Shown here piece by piece: positions 1 to 7,236 of a stretch of 12,842 nt of DNA. The stretch is taken from contig CASFFJ010000017.1 in the NCBI GenBank assembly GCA_949293915.1, forward strand, positions 1 through 12,842. The letters are read 5' to 3'. This stretch comes from an uncultured Christensenella sp. (GTDB lineage Bacteria > Bacillota > Clostridia > Christensenellales > UBA1242). Numbering within the stretch: position 1 is the stretch's first letter; each line of letters opens with the position of its first letter. The position numbers were made by a program, and so were the translations under genes. Under the pieces are notes generated by a model. That model did not search any database and was not told the DNA's origin. It saw only the letters and a program-made list of their open reading frames with translations.

Positions 1-74
1 ATTTTTAATTAAATTAAAATAAAAATTTGAATTAAATTGTAATTAATGTCAAAAATAAAATAGGGGAGGAATAT

Positions 75-662
75 ATGGATTTTCAATCATCACAAACAAA
101 AACAAATTTAGCACGCAGTTTTGCTGCTGAATGTCAAGAGGGAGCGCGTTATCAATTTCTGGCCAAAAAAGCACAGCAAGAGGGTTATCAATATATGAGT
201 ATGTTGATTAGAACTATTGCGCATAATGAGATGGCACACGCGCAACAATTCTTTAATAAAATTACTGAATACGGCGGGAATGATACGCAAAATATTGAGA
301 TTAAAGCGGGCTATCCTTTTAAAAGCGGGAATTTAAAAGATGCATTAAAAAATGAAGCAAATAATGAAGAGATGAGCAGTGAGTCAATCTATCCACAATT
401 TGCATCAACCGCACGCGATGAAGGATATGATGATGTGGCAGAATTGTTTGATATGATTGCCAAAGTGGAGAAGACTCATCAGCGTACACTTGAAAAATTA
501 TATGAAGGTTTAGAGAGTAATTGTTTATATAAATGTAATGATGAACATTCGTTCAAATGTGATGAATGTGGCACAATAATCAAAAGTAAATGCGCACCAA
601 AAGTTTGCCCACTTTGCAATATGGGACAGGGATATTATCGTATAGATTTTACAGTTTTTTAA
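75..662 (+). CDS. rbr: Rubrerythrin (ferritin-like diiron plus rubredoxin domain)
   Basis: This is a 195-residue cytoplasmic non-haem iron protein. The family reduces hydrogen peroxide with electrons from NADH via rubredoxin-type partners and protects anaerobes from oxygen. The N-terminal four-helix diiron domain (about 8-145) shows the expected ligands E19, E52-x-x-H55, E97, and E131-x-x-H134. The C-terminal rubredoxin domain has C161-x-x-C164 and C177-x-x-C180, so an Fe(SCys)4 site is expected. Length matches classical rubrerythrins. The ATG is preceded by GGGGAGGA at 63-70, which fixes the start. A 12-bp hairpin terminator follows directly, so it is probably monocistronic; I could not identify its promoter in the 74 bases available. 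One oddity: counting back from Y105-P106, the position where the rubrerythrins I remember have the second helix-C glutamate is S100, with E98 and E102 nearby. Confidence 0.95.
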   Translation: MDFQSSQTKTNLARSFAAECQEGARYQFLAKKAQQEGYQYMSMLIRTIAHNEMAHAQQFFNKITEYGGNDTQNIEIKAGYPFKSGNLKDALKNEANNEEMSSESIYPQFASTARDEGYDDVAELFDMIAKVEKTHQRTLEKLYEGLESNCLYKCNDEHSFKCDECGTIIKSKCAPKVCPLCNMGQGYYRIDFTVF

Positions 663-671
663 TAAAAATAC

Positions 672-701
672 AAAAAATCACTAATAAATAGTGATTTTTT
701 T
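672..701. terminator. Bidirectional intrinsic terminator between convergent genes
   Basis: Perfect 12-bp inverted repeat: left arm 672-683 (AAAAAATCACTA), loop 684-688, right arm 689-700 (TAGTGATTTTTT). Runs of A and T at the two ends give a U-tract on either strand. It lies 10 bases after the rubrerythrin stop and 27 bases past the stop of the convergent phosphoesterase gene, so it can serve both. Confidence 0.85.
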
Positions 702-727
702 ATGTATTGAAAGTTAATTTAATTTTT

Positions 728-1315
728 TTAGAAAGTTTTAAGATTTTCATCATTATCCCAATATTTTGGTTTTAAGTATAACAAAAACGATATATCATTT
801 TCACTGTGTAATCTAAAATGATTAATATCACATCCTATATTAAAACCAAATGGTTTCCATATGCCACCTGCTCTGTGCATATGACCAAATAAATTAATGT
901 AATTAGGATTATAATTTTTTGGTTTGTGCACCAAGTAAAACTTTTGACCAGCGAATTCTAAAACGAGATTTTTGTGAACATCTTTGAAACCTAAATCTAG
1001 ACAATATTTTTTGAATTTATCAAAATCATTATTAAAAAAATATTTTATAACTCTTTCTTCGTTATTGCCAACTATCAAAACAACTTTTGCTTTAAATTTT
1101 TTAACTACACTTAAATTTTCTTTCCAACTATGGTTGTCGGGAGAGTCACAATCAATAATGTCGCCGATAATAAATATGGTATCATTTTTATTGGTTTGTT
1201 TGTTCCAAGTTTTGATTACGAATTTTTTGAATTGTTTAGTGTTTTTAAATGGTCTGTTGTCTATCAAAAGGTCCTCTTGACTGCCAAAGTGTAAATCGCT
1301 TGAAAAATAATACAT
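728..1315 (-). CDS. Small calcineurin-like metallophosphoesterase
   Basis: This 195-residue protein has the metallophosphoesterase signature in order: D7-x-H9 (motif I), G51-D52 (motif II), G83-N84-N85-E86 (motif III), H130 (motif IV) and G144-H145-x-H147 (motif V). These residues form the two-metal site in the superfamily, which hydrolyses phosphomono- or diesters. It is a one-domain stand-alone protein without a signal peptide or membrane segment, resembling short bacterial and phage members, and the substrate cannot be read from sequence. Motif III is normally GNH(D/E); here the His, usually the general acid, is Asn (N85). The start is supported by AAGGAG (complement of 1321-1326) spaced 5 bases from the ATG. 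It has its own promoter and converges on rubrerythrin. Confidence 0.85.
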   Translation of the reverse strand: MYYFSSDLHFGSQEDLLIDNRPFKNTKQFKKFVIKTWNKQTNKNDTIFIIGDIIDCDSPDNHSWKENLSVVKKFKAKVVLIVGNNEERVIKYFFNNDFDKFKKYCLDLGFKDVHKNLVLEFAGQKFYLVHKPKNYNPNYINLFGHMHRAGGIWKPFGFNIGCDINHFRLHSENDISFLLYLKPKYWDNDENLKTF

Positions 1316-1333
1316 ATATTCTCCTTGATGGTT

Positions 1334-1361
1334 ATTATAACAAATATGTCAAGTTTTACAA
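1334..1361 (-). promoter_or_regulatory. Promoter of the metallophosphoesterase gene
   Basis: On the minus strand, -35 TTGTAA (complement of 1356-1361) is separated by 16 bp from a consensus -10 TATAAT (complement of 1334-1339). It lies 19 bases before the start codon, so the leader is very short and just contains the Shine-Dalgarno. A better TTGACA (complement of 1347-1352) is only 7 bp from the -10 and cannot act as its -35. Confidence 0.55.
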
Positions 1362-1621
1362 AATAATTTATGATTTTAATGTATATAAAATATATTTTAT
1401 TTTAATTTGCTTTATAAAATGCGCTAACTAAAAAATATATATTAAATTGTTCTAGCATCTATAATGATAGCACATTCATTTTGACATAACCTGATTAATT
1501 GCAAAATTTTAAAATTTTAATCATAATTTATTTTGTTACCATATTAGATATTTTAAAAAATATTTAGAAAATATTTCAATGAAATGAATTTGATTTTTAA
1601 ATTTTTTAATGAATAATTATA
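1362..1621. other. AT-rich gene-free spacer between phosphoesterase and secA
   Basis: About 260 bases of nearly pure A/T with short homopolymer runs. I see no ORF with a ribosome binding site, no strong hairpin and no convincing promoter. An isolated TTGACA at 1481-1486 and a TATAAT at 1460-1465 are not correctly spaced with partners on either strand. Confidence 0.6.
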
Positions 1622-1660
1622 TAAAAAAAGATACTTAAACTATCAAAAAGTCAAGTATCT
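1622..1660 (-). terminator. Intrinsic terminator of secA
   Basis: Inverted repeat AGATACTT (1629-1636) and AAGTATCT (1653-1660), an 8-bp stem with a 16-base loop. Read on the minus strand, the stem is followed by a T-tract (complement of 1623-1629). It lies 41 bases beyond the secA stop. Confidence 0.8.
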
Positions 1661-1700
1661 CTTTATTTTAATGTATCTTTGTGTCAATGGCTATTTTGAT

Positions 1701-4394
1701 TTATTTATCTTCTTTTAGCATACAACAGTTTTTATATTTTTTACCGCTTCCGCAAGGGCATAAGTCGTTGCGACCTATATGAGAAGATTTTGCACGCATA
1801 CTGTCTTCTGTACGATTGGTATTGCCTGCAACAATCGGACCTTTTGGACGCAATGGAACTACATTGATTTGTGCTTTTAAATTCATAAGAATAGATGCGG
1901 TGTATTCACGAATGTCACTAATCATCTTATCAAACATTTCAAAGCCTTCGTTTTTGTATGCTACGATTGGATCTTTTTGACCGCTTGCAAGAATACCGAT
2001 TTCATTTTTTAACACACTCATAGCATCAATATGGTCTGTCCAGAATTTATCAACCGTTCTAAGTAGGACATTATTTTCAATGTCTGCAAAGTTGATACCA
2101 AGTTTTTGTAATTCATCACGTTTGTTTTCGTACTTTTCAGCAATTTTTTCATACACGACTTGATTTGTGCTTTCAATATCTAAATTGTCAACTAAATCAG
2201 CCGTTACTAAATTTGTACCTTTTGGTAAAAGTTTATCTTCAAGCGCTTTATTGAGTGGAGTTAAATCCCATTCGTAACTAGGTTTTGTTTCATCCAAATA
2301 TTCATTGCAAAGTGAGAAAACATATTCTTTAATCATTTCGAGAATTTGTGGGTGGACATCAACGCCTTCTAACACCTTATCACGTTCGGCATATATGATT
2401 TGTCGCTGTTTGTTTAAAACTTCATCAAATTCAAGTACACTCTTACGCGCGCCAAAGTTGATTGCTTCCACTTTCTTTTGCGCACTTTCAAAGAAACGTG
2501 TCAAAATTCTAGATTGAAGTGGCATATCTTCATTGCCTCTGAATGCAATAGAGAACCAGTTTTTCATCCTATCTTCGCCAAAGCGTTGTGGTAAATCATC
2601 TTCTAGTGATATAAAGAAAATCGATGAGCCAGGGTCACCTTGACGACCGGCACGACCACGCAACTGATTGTCAATACGCCTAGATTCGTGTCGCTCAGTG
2701 CCTAAAATATGCAATCCACCCAGTTCTATTACGCGCTGTTTTTCTTCATCAGTTGTTTTCTTAAATTCGTTATAATATTTGGTGTATTTATCTTTTATTA
2801 CTTGCTCTTCTTCTGTTAGAGTAGAGTTATAAGTAGTGATTTTATCAATCACTGCTTGTTCTACATTCTCGTTTAGAAGTTTTTGTTTTGCTAAGAATTC
2901 TGGGTTGCCTCCAAGCAAAATATCTGTACCACGACCAGCCATATTTGTTGCGATAGTAACTTGACCAATTCGACCAGATTGAGCCACTATTTGACTCTCT
3001 AATTCGTGATTTTTAGCGTTCAATAGATTGTGTGGAATACCAAGTTTTTTGATTGCTTTACTAATTACTTCACTCTTCTCAACTGATGAAGTACCTACAA
3101 GTATTGGTTGTCCAGTTTCGTATTTATCTTTGATTTCTTCTACAATAGCGTTGAGTTTGGCTTGTTCAGTATAGAAAATCATATCTTGTTCATCCACTCT
3201 TTGCACTGGTTTATTTGTAGGAATTGTTACAACATCAAGATTGTAAATCTTATTAAATTCATTCTCTTCTGTCTTTGCTGTACCTGTCATACCGCTAAGT
3301 TTTGAGTATAATTTGAAATAGTTTTGTAAAGTGATGGTCGCAAGAGTTTTGTTTTCATCTTTGATTTTTACATGTTCTTTTGCCTCGATTGCCTGATGTA
3401 AACCTTCTGAATAACGTCTACCCGGCATAATGCGACCAGTAAATTCATCAACAATTAAAATTTCGCCATCTTTTACAATGTAGTTTATATCACGCTTCAT
3501 TATTAAATTGGCGCGAAGTGCATTGTTAATATGATGGTTGATTTCAAGATTTTGTATATCTGCCAAATTTTCAAGTTTGAAATAACTCTCTGCTTTGCCT
3601 ACACCAGATTCAGTAAGGCGCACTTGTTTACGTTTAATATCCACATCATAATCTTCTGCTTTAAGGCGTTTTACAAAATTATCTGCGATAGGGTATAAGT
3701 CATTAGTCTTACCGCCTGCACCTGAAATGATGAGCGGAGTACGTGCTTCATCTATCAAAATAGAGTCCACTTCATCCACTATACAAAAATGATGTCCGCG
3801 TTGCACCTTGTTGATTTTATTGACCTGCATATTATCACGTAGATAGTCAAAACCAAACTCATTGTTTGTGCCATATGTGATATCACATTCATAGGCGTGT
3901 TTTTTTTCTTGTGGAGTTTGGTTGGTAAGAGTAACACCAATAGTTAAACCTAAGAATTTATATAATCTACCCATCAACTCTGCCTGATAAGTGGCCAAAT
4001 ATTCATTAACAGTGATTACGTGTACATTCTTGCCCGTGAGAGCATTGAGATATACTGCTGTGGTGGCGGTAAGTGTTTTACCTTCACCTGTCTTCATCTC
4101 TGCGATACGACCTTGATGTAGTACCACGCCACCAATAAGTTGCACGTGAAAATGTCGTTGCCCAAGCACACGTGTGCTGGCTTCACGCACCACTGCAAAA
4201 GCATCCACCAATATATCATCCATTGTTTCGCCAGAAGCGAGTCTATCTTTTAAAATTTGAGTTTGAGATTGGAGTTCGCTATCAGTCATTGCTTCATAAA
4301 CGCTTGCCTTGTCTTCAATTTGTTTAACAATTTTTTCAATCTTCATTAAACTGCGTTTGTTGTCGCTTGCAAATAAGTAAGAAAGAAGTCCCAT
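1701..4394 (-). CDS. secA: Protein translocase ATPase SecA
   Basis: This 897-residue motor drives preproteins through SecYEG at the cytoplasmic membrane by ATP hydrolysis. Nucleotide-binding domain 1 has Walker A M100-K-T-G-E-G-K-T107 and DEVD at 207-210 followed by the SecA signature IDEARTPLIISG. The preprotein crosslinking domain follows (about 225-370). Nucleotide-binding domain 2 includes the arginine-finger helicase motif GRAGRQGDPG near residue 578. The helical wing and scaffold region precedes a C-terminal SEC-C zinc motif C879-x-C881-x8-C890-C891, which in E. coli contacts SecB and the ribosome. Length is close to E. coli SecA (901). The ATG has a modest AAAAGGA upstream (complement of 4402-4408). 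The gene is alone; the hpf and prfB neighbours common in Bacillota are absent. Confidence 0.98.
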   Translation of the reverse strand: MGLLSYLFASDNKRSLMKIEKIVKQIEDKASVYEAMTDSELQSQTQILKDRLASGETMDDILVDAFAVVREASTRVLGQRHFHVQLIGGVVLHQGRIAEMKTGEGKTLTATTAVYLNALTGKNVHVITVNEYLATYQAELMGRLYKFLGLTIGVTLTNQTPQEKKHAYECDITYGTNNEFGFDYLRDNMQVNKINKVQRGHHFCIVDEVDSILIDEARTPLIISGAGGKTNDLYPIADNFVKRLKAEDYDVDIKRKQVRLTESGVGKAESYFKLENLADIQNLEINHHINNALRANLIMKRDINYIVKDGEILIVDEFTGRIMPGRRYSEGLHQAIEAKEHVKIKDENKTLATITLQNYFKLYSKLSGMTGTAKTEENEFNKIYNLDVVTIPTNKPVQRVDEQDMIFYTEQAKLNAIVEEIKDKYETGQPILVGTSSVEKSEVISKAIKKLGIPHNLLNAKNHELESQIVAQSGRIGQVTIATNMAGRGTDILLGGNPEFLAKQKLLNENVEQAVIDKITTYNSTLTEEEQVIKDKYTKYYNEFKKTTDEEKQRVIELGGLHILGTERHESRRIDNQLRGRAGRQGDPGSSIFFISLEDDLPQRFGEDRMKNWFSIAFRGNEDMPLQSRILTRFFESAQKKVEAINFGARKSVLEFDEVLNKQRQIIYAERDKVLEGVDVHPQILEMIKEYVFSLCNEYLDETKPSYEWDLTPLNKALEDKLLPKGTNLVTADLVDNLDIESTNQVVYEKIAEKYENKRDELQKLGINFADIENNVLLRTVDKFWTDHIDAMSVLKNEIGILASGQKDPIVAYKNEGFEMFDKMISDIREYTASILMNLKAQINVVPLRPKGPIVAGNTNRTEDSMRAKSSHIGRNDLCPCGSGKKYKNCCMLKEDK

Positions 4395-4435
4395 AATACA
4401 ATCCTTTTAAATCACAATATAATTGTTTCCGTATT

Positions 4436-4464
4436 ATTATATCAATTAATTAAATATTTGTCTA
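4436..4464 (-). promoter_or_regulatory. secA promoter
   Basis: On the minus strand, -35 TAGACA (complement of 4459-4464) lies exactly 17 bp from a consensus -10 TATAAT (complement of 4436-4441). Predicted transcription starts about 35 bases upstream of the secA ATG, so secA is transcribed independently of anything upstream. Confidence 0.75.
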
Positions 4465-4709
4465 GCATTTAAAAATATTATAAATATAAGAATTTTGTCA
4501 AAAAAAGTTTATGTTTGATTTTATTTTTAAAACTTAAAATTGTATAAAAAAATTAAAAACTATAAAAAATTCGAACTAAAAAAATGAAAAAAAGATGAAA
4601 CAAAAAAAATTATTTAATCGAGATAAAATTATAAATAAAGTTTAAGAAAAATGAAATTAAATAAACTAAAAATTAAAAAAAAGACTATCAAAGCTATAAA
4701 TAAATTTTA
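4465..4709. other. Extremely AT-rich gene-free spacer
   Basis: About 245 bases with almost no G or C, made of A-runs and short T-runs. No ORF with a ribosome binding site, no stable hairpin and no well-spaced promoter could be found. A promoter feeding the structured stretch just downstream should lie here or inside that stretch, but no box pair is convincing. Confidence 0.55.
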
Positions 4710-4820
4710 AAAATCCTCAATTGCAAAGTGAAACGCAACACCTGTGAGGAAATGTTGATGTGGATTGGGTACAAATAATATCAATTCACAAGGAGTGCAA
4801 TTTGCTTTACAAATTAAGTA
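4710..4820 (+). other. Unexplained structured stretch, possible small RNA or repeat-element remnant
   Basis: About 110 bases clearly richer in G/C than the flanks. They contain inverted repeats TCCTCA (4714-4719) with TGAGGA (4745-4750), AATTGCA (4719-4725) with TGCAATT (4796-4802), and TTGAT (4755-4759) with ATCAA (4780-4784). No ORF of useful length is open across it. The part at 4726-4748 resembles the reverse complement of the 20-bp array unit found at 7237-7377. The end at 4796-4819 resembles the last unit of that array, both finishing in TTTACAA(A)TTAAG. A terminator follows on the + strand, consistent with a short transcript, but no promoter was identified. Function unknown. Confidence 0.35.
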
Positions 4821-4833
4821 TATTTATATATCT

Positions 4834-4860
4834 AAACATCCTAAGATGTTTGATTTTTTT
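4834..4860 (+). terminator. Intrinsic terminator upstream of the methyltransferase
   Basis: Stem AAACATC (4834-4840) with GATGTTT (4845-4851), loop CTAA, then GA and a run of eight or more T. It ends a + strand transcript coming from the structured stretch at 4710-4820 or beyond. The -35 box of the methyltransferase promoter lies inside its tail. Confidence 0.65.
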
Positions 4861-4878
4861 TAAAAAATATGATATAAT
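4850..4878 (+). promoter_or_regulatory. Methyltransferase promoter with extended -10
   Basis: -35 TTGATT (4850-4855), 17-bp spacer, -10 TATAAT (4873-4878) preceded by TG at 4870-4871 (extended -10). Predicted start is near 4885, giving a leader of about 30 bases. The overlap with the preceding terminator makes the gene a separate unit. Confidence 0.75.
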
Positions 4879-4913
4879 ATAGCAAACAAGTCTACAATTT
4901 GGTGGTGATAAGT

Positions 4914-5564
4914 ATGCTCGAAAAAATGAGCGATTTTTTTGAAAATAGATTGGATGGATACGATGAACATATGATGACAAACATAGAGTCATCATCTGAG
5001 TTCTATCCATATACTGCAGACTGTCTGCCTAAAACCTATAATTGCAATATTCTTGATTTAGGATGTGGCACAGGGTTAGAATTAGAAGAATACTATCCAC
5101 ATAATCCTTCAGCCAATATAACTGGTATAGACCTTTCGGAAGGAATGTTGTCTGCTCTCAGAAAAAAATTTGCAGACAAGAACATTACTTTGATTTGTAC
5201 TTCCTATTTTGATGCCCAATTGGGCGAGGAAATTTTTGATGCAGCAGTTTCGGTTGAAAGTTTACATCATTTCACAAAAGAAGAAAAAATTCCTTTGTAT
5301 AAAAAACTTCATAATGCATTAAAAGAAAGTGGGTATTTCATTTTGACAGATTACTTCTCGTTGTCTGATGATGAAGAAGTTATGCATCGTCAAAATCTAA
5401 TTGCATTAAAACAGGAGCAAGGCATTGAGGATAATGAGTTTTATCATTACGATACTCCCCTAACTGTAGAACACGAAACCGAAGCATTACTTGAAGCAGG
5501 TTTTTCGTCTGTAAAAGTTCTGAATAATTGGGGTGCCACATATATACTTAAAGCAATTAAATAG
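4914..5564 (+). CDS. Class I SAM-dependent methyltransferase
   Basis: This is a 216-residue soluble Rossmann-fold methyltransferase of the UbiE/Methyltransf_25-like type. SAM-binding motif I is D48-L-G-C-G-T-G54. The acidic ribose-binding residue is D73 in GIDLS. The post-motif stretch D109-AAVSVESLHHF-120 is typical of small-molecule methyltransferases, with the motif III region GYFILTDY next. The N-terminal sequence MSDFFENRLDGYDEHM resembles a clostridial stand-alone group whose substrate I do not know. An in-frame TTG at 4899 would add five residues, but GGTGGTG at 4901-4907 is a good ribosome binding site for the ATG at 4914, so I choose that. It is a single-gene unit between a promoter and a hairpin, next to an IS30 element, and may be accessory cargo. 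Confidence 0.88.
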   Translation: MLEKMSDFFENRLDGYDEHMMTNIESSSEFYPYTADCLPKTYNCNILDLGCGTGLELEEYYPHNPSANITGIDLSEGMLSALRKKFADKNITLICTSYFDAQLGEEIFDAAVSVESLHHFTKEEKIPLYKKLHNALKESGYFILTDYFSLSDDEEVMHRQNLIALKQEQGIEDNEFYHYDTPLTVEHETEALLEAGFSSVKVLNNWGATYILKAIK

Positions 5565-5577
5565 CATTTATCTTTCG

Positions 5578-5608
5578 GGGAAGAAAGTCAATTCGACTTT
5601 CTTCCCTT
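5578..5608 (+). terminator. Probable terminator after the methyltransferase
   Basis: Perfect 12-bp stem GGGAAGAAAGTC (5578-5589) with GACTTTCTTCCC (5595-5606) around the loop AATTC. The following T-tract is weak (TTAATT), so termination efficiency is uncertain. It lies 13 bases after the stop codon. Confidence 0.65.
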
Positions 5609-5619
5609 AATTACAATGA

Positions 5620-5693
5620 AGCAGAAAACAAATGTTGTGTCAAGGGCGGCGCAGCCGTTCATTTAACCCTTTACACATCAGATGTTTTCTGCT
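5620..5693. repeat. 74-nt composite hairpin between methyltransferase and IS30
   Basis: The outer stem is AGCAGAAAACA (5620-5630) with TGTTTTCTGCT (5683-5693), perfect over 11 bp. A symmetric 6x6 internal loop follows. The middle stem is GTGTCAAGGG (5637-5646) with CCCTTTACAC (5667-5676), 9 of 10 paired. At the apex is a small hairpin CGGC-GCA-GCCG (5647-5657). There is no T-tract, so it is not an ordinary terminator. It could be an insulator upstream of the transposase promoter, the end of another mobile element, a miniature inverted-repeat element, or a structured RNA. The G/C-rich apex contrasts with the surrounding DNA. Confidence 0.6.
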
Positions 5694-5709
5694 ATTTCTT
5701 TTTTGTTCA

Positions 5710-5718
5710 TGATATAAT
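5710..5718 (+). promoter_or_regulatory. Extended -10 promoter for the transposase
   Basis: TGATATAAT at 5710-5718 is a full extended -10 element (TGnTATAAT). No good -35 is present 17 bp upstream, which is common for extended -10 promoters. Transcription would start near 5725, so the hairpin at 5731-5761 would be in the 5' leader of the transposase mRNA. Confidence 0.5.
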
Positions 5719-5730
5719 TTTACTACAGCA

Positions 5731-5761
5731 GGGATACTGTTTCGCCACAAAACAATATCCC
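5731..5761 (+). promoter_or_regulatory. Leader hairpin upstream of the transposase
   Basis: Stem GGGATACTGTTT (5731-5742) with AAACAATATCCC (5750-5761), 11 of 12 bp paired, loop CGCCACA. The loop sequence reappears inverted downstream of the transposase (TGTGGCGA, 7134-7141). It may be part of the left end of the element, a control on transposase expression, or both. Confidence 0.5.
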
Positions 5762-7141
5762 TTCGTATGCTGCAGGGTATCCACTAATTTTAAAAGGAGT
5801 AGAATACCATGTCTAATTATATCACATACGAAGAAAGAATGGAGATAGAAAATTGTCTTTACAACGGAAAATCTTTCGGTCAAATTGCAAAAGAATTGGG
5901 TAAAGACCGTTCCACTATCTCCAGAGAAATCAGAAAACATTCTGTTATTGAACGCTCTGGCTACGGAGCAAATGGTTACAATGCTTGTGTAAAAAGAGAG
6001 TCTTGTACAAAGCTCCATGTTTGCAGTACAAATTGTACCCGACAATCTTTAAAATATTGCAAGATGTGTAGTAGCTGTAACGATAATTGTCCTGAATTTG
6101 AGGAACAAATATGTATTACACGATTCAAGCCACCATATGTTTGTAATGCTTGTACCGAACGCAACAAATGCACACTTGAAAAAACATTGTATAATGCTGC
6201 AAAAGCACATTCCAAAGCGCAGTTGCATATCTCAGAATCCCGTAAAGGAATAATGACAACAGAGCAGGAGCTAAACCGCTTAAATGCTTTTGTAACACCT
6301 CTTATCCTACAAGGGCAATCTATTCATCAAATATATGTCAATCATGCTGATACGCTTATGTGTAGCGAAAAAACCTTATACAATTACATCGATAACGGAT
6401 TTTTTGATGCAAGAAATATTGACTTACCACGAAAAGTGCGATACCGACCAAGAAAAAAACAACAGGAGTTTAAGGTTGACAGAGGTTGTTATGTGGGCAG
6501 AAACTATGTTGATTATCAACAATATCTTGCAAAACATCCAAACGCACATACTGTACAAATGGATTCTGTCATCGGCACTGTAGGCGGAAAAGTTCTTCTT
6601 ACCATACATTTTCCTGATGTTAGTTTTATGATGGCATTTTTAAGGGATGCAAACACTTCACAATCAGTAATAGATATATTTGATTATCTTTATGTAAAGC
6701 TCGGCAGAGAACTGTTTGAAAAACTATTTCCTGTTATTTTAACAGACAGAGGTTCAGAGTTCTCTAATCCTAAAATGATAGAAAGAACACCAAGCGGCAT
6801 ACATAGAACAAGTGTTTTTTATTGCGACCCATCATCACCATATCAAAAAGGTTCGATTGAGGTTAATCACGAACTGATTAGAAGAATACTTCCAAAAGGA
6901 ACATCCTTTGACCAACTTACACAAGCTGATATTGTTCATATGATGAATCATATCAATTCCTATCGCAGAGCCAAACTTGGAAACAAAACACCTTATGAAG
7001 CATTTGCTTTTTATTACGGAATTGATGCACTTGATAAGCTTGGCTTTTCTCAAATTGAGCCAAAGTGTGTTGTGATGACACCCAAATTATTTAAAAGATA
7101 ATCTTTGAATTTAGCGGTGGATACCTTCATAACTGTGGCGA
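5742..7141 (+). mobile_element. IS30-family insertion sequence (boundaries tentative)
   Basis: The element contains one intact transposase. Candidate terminal inverted repeats have two matching blocks on each side. On the left are TCGCCACA (5742-5749) and GGTATCCAC (5776-5784). On the right their reverse complements are GTGGATACC (7117-7125) and TGTGGCGA (7134-7141). The blocks are 26 bases apart on the left and 8 on the right, so the repeats are imperfect. If the outer blocks are the ends, the element is 1,400 bp and a 2-bp TT duplication is possible, in line with the short duplications of IS30 elements. The transposase promoter would then lie just outside, so the true left end may be further out. 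Confidence 0.5.
5809..7101 (+). CDS. IS30-family transposase, full length
   Basis: This 430-residue DDE transposase excises and inserts its IS element. An N-terminal helix-turn-helix (about 4-45, with the RSTISREIRKH recognition helix typical of IS30) binds the inverted repeats. Residues 60-121 form a cysteine-rich segment with eleven Cys between C66 and C121, in CxxC and CxxxC spacings that suggest zinc binding; I recall this from clostridial IS30 relatives. The RNase H-like catalytic core supplies D252 (QMDSVIG), D313 (LTDRGSEF) and E351 (QKGSIEVNHELIRR), the expected DDE triad. No frameshift or stop is present, so it looks functional. The ATG is preceded by AAAAGGAG (5792-5799). Confidence 0.95.
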   Translation: MSNYITYEERMEIENCLYNGKSFGQIAKELGKDRSTISREIRKHSVIERSGYGANGYNACVKRESCTKLHVCSTNCTRQSLKYCKMCSSCNDNCPEFEEQICITRFKPPYVCNACTERNKCTLEKTLYNAAKAHSKAQLHISESRKGIMTTEQELNRLNAFVTPLILQGQSIHQIYVNHADTLMCSEKTLYNYIDNGFFDARNIDLPRKVRYRPRKKQQEFKVDRGCYVGRNYVDYQQYLAKHPNAHTVQMDSVIGTVGGKVLLTIHFPDVSFMMAFLRDANTSQSVIDIFDYLYVKLGRELFEKLFPVILTDRGSEFSNPKMIERTPSGIHRTSVFYCDPSSPYQKGSIEVNHELIRRILPKGTSFDQLTQADIVHMMNHINSYRRAKLGNKTPYEAFAFYYGIDALDKLGFSQIEPKCVVMTPKLFKR

Positions 7142-7147
7142 TTTTGG

Positions 7148-7189
7148 GGTAGCATTTTGGATTTCAAAAATTTGAAATTTCAGCCTACC
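7148..7189. repeat. Imperfect hairpin just right of the IS
   Basis: GGTAG (7148-7152) pairs with CTACC (7185-7189), and inside it ATTTCAAA (7161-7168) pairs with TTTGAAAT (7171-7178), separated by unpaired bases. There is no T-tract. It may belong to the right end of the IS30 element or to the target DNA. Confidence 0.4.
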
Positions 7190-7236
7190 TCTGTTTGGCA
7201 TGTCAATTTTCTCCCATAATTGCCGTTTTACCCCGT

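Noticed and set aside
1347..1352. TTGACA on the minus strand as -35 of the phosphoesterase gene
   Set aside because: It is 7 bp from the TATAAT and no -10 lies 16-18 bp downstream.
4791..4880. Peptide of about 26 residues from a TTG after AAGGAG
   Set aside because: It would read through the terminator and the -35/-10 boxes of the methyltransferase and shows only AT-driven Leu/Ile/Phe/Lys content.
4899..4913. TTG start for the methyltransferase
   Set aside because: The GGTGGTG needed as ribosome binding site for the ATG at 4914 lies inside the TTG extension, and the family N-terminus fits the ATG.
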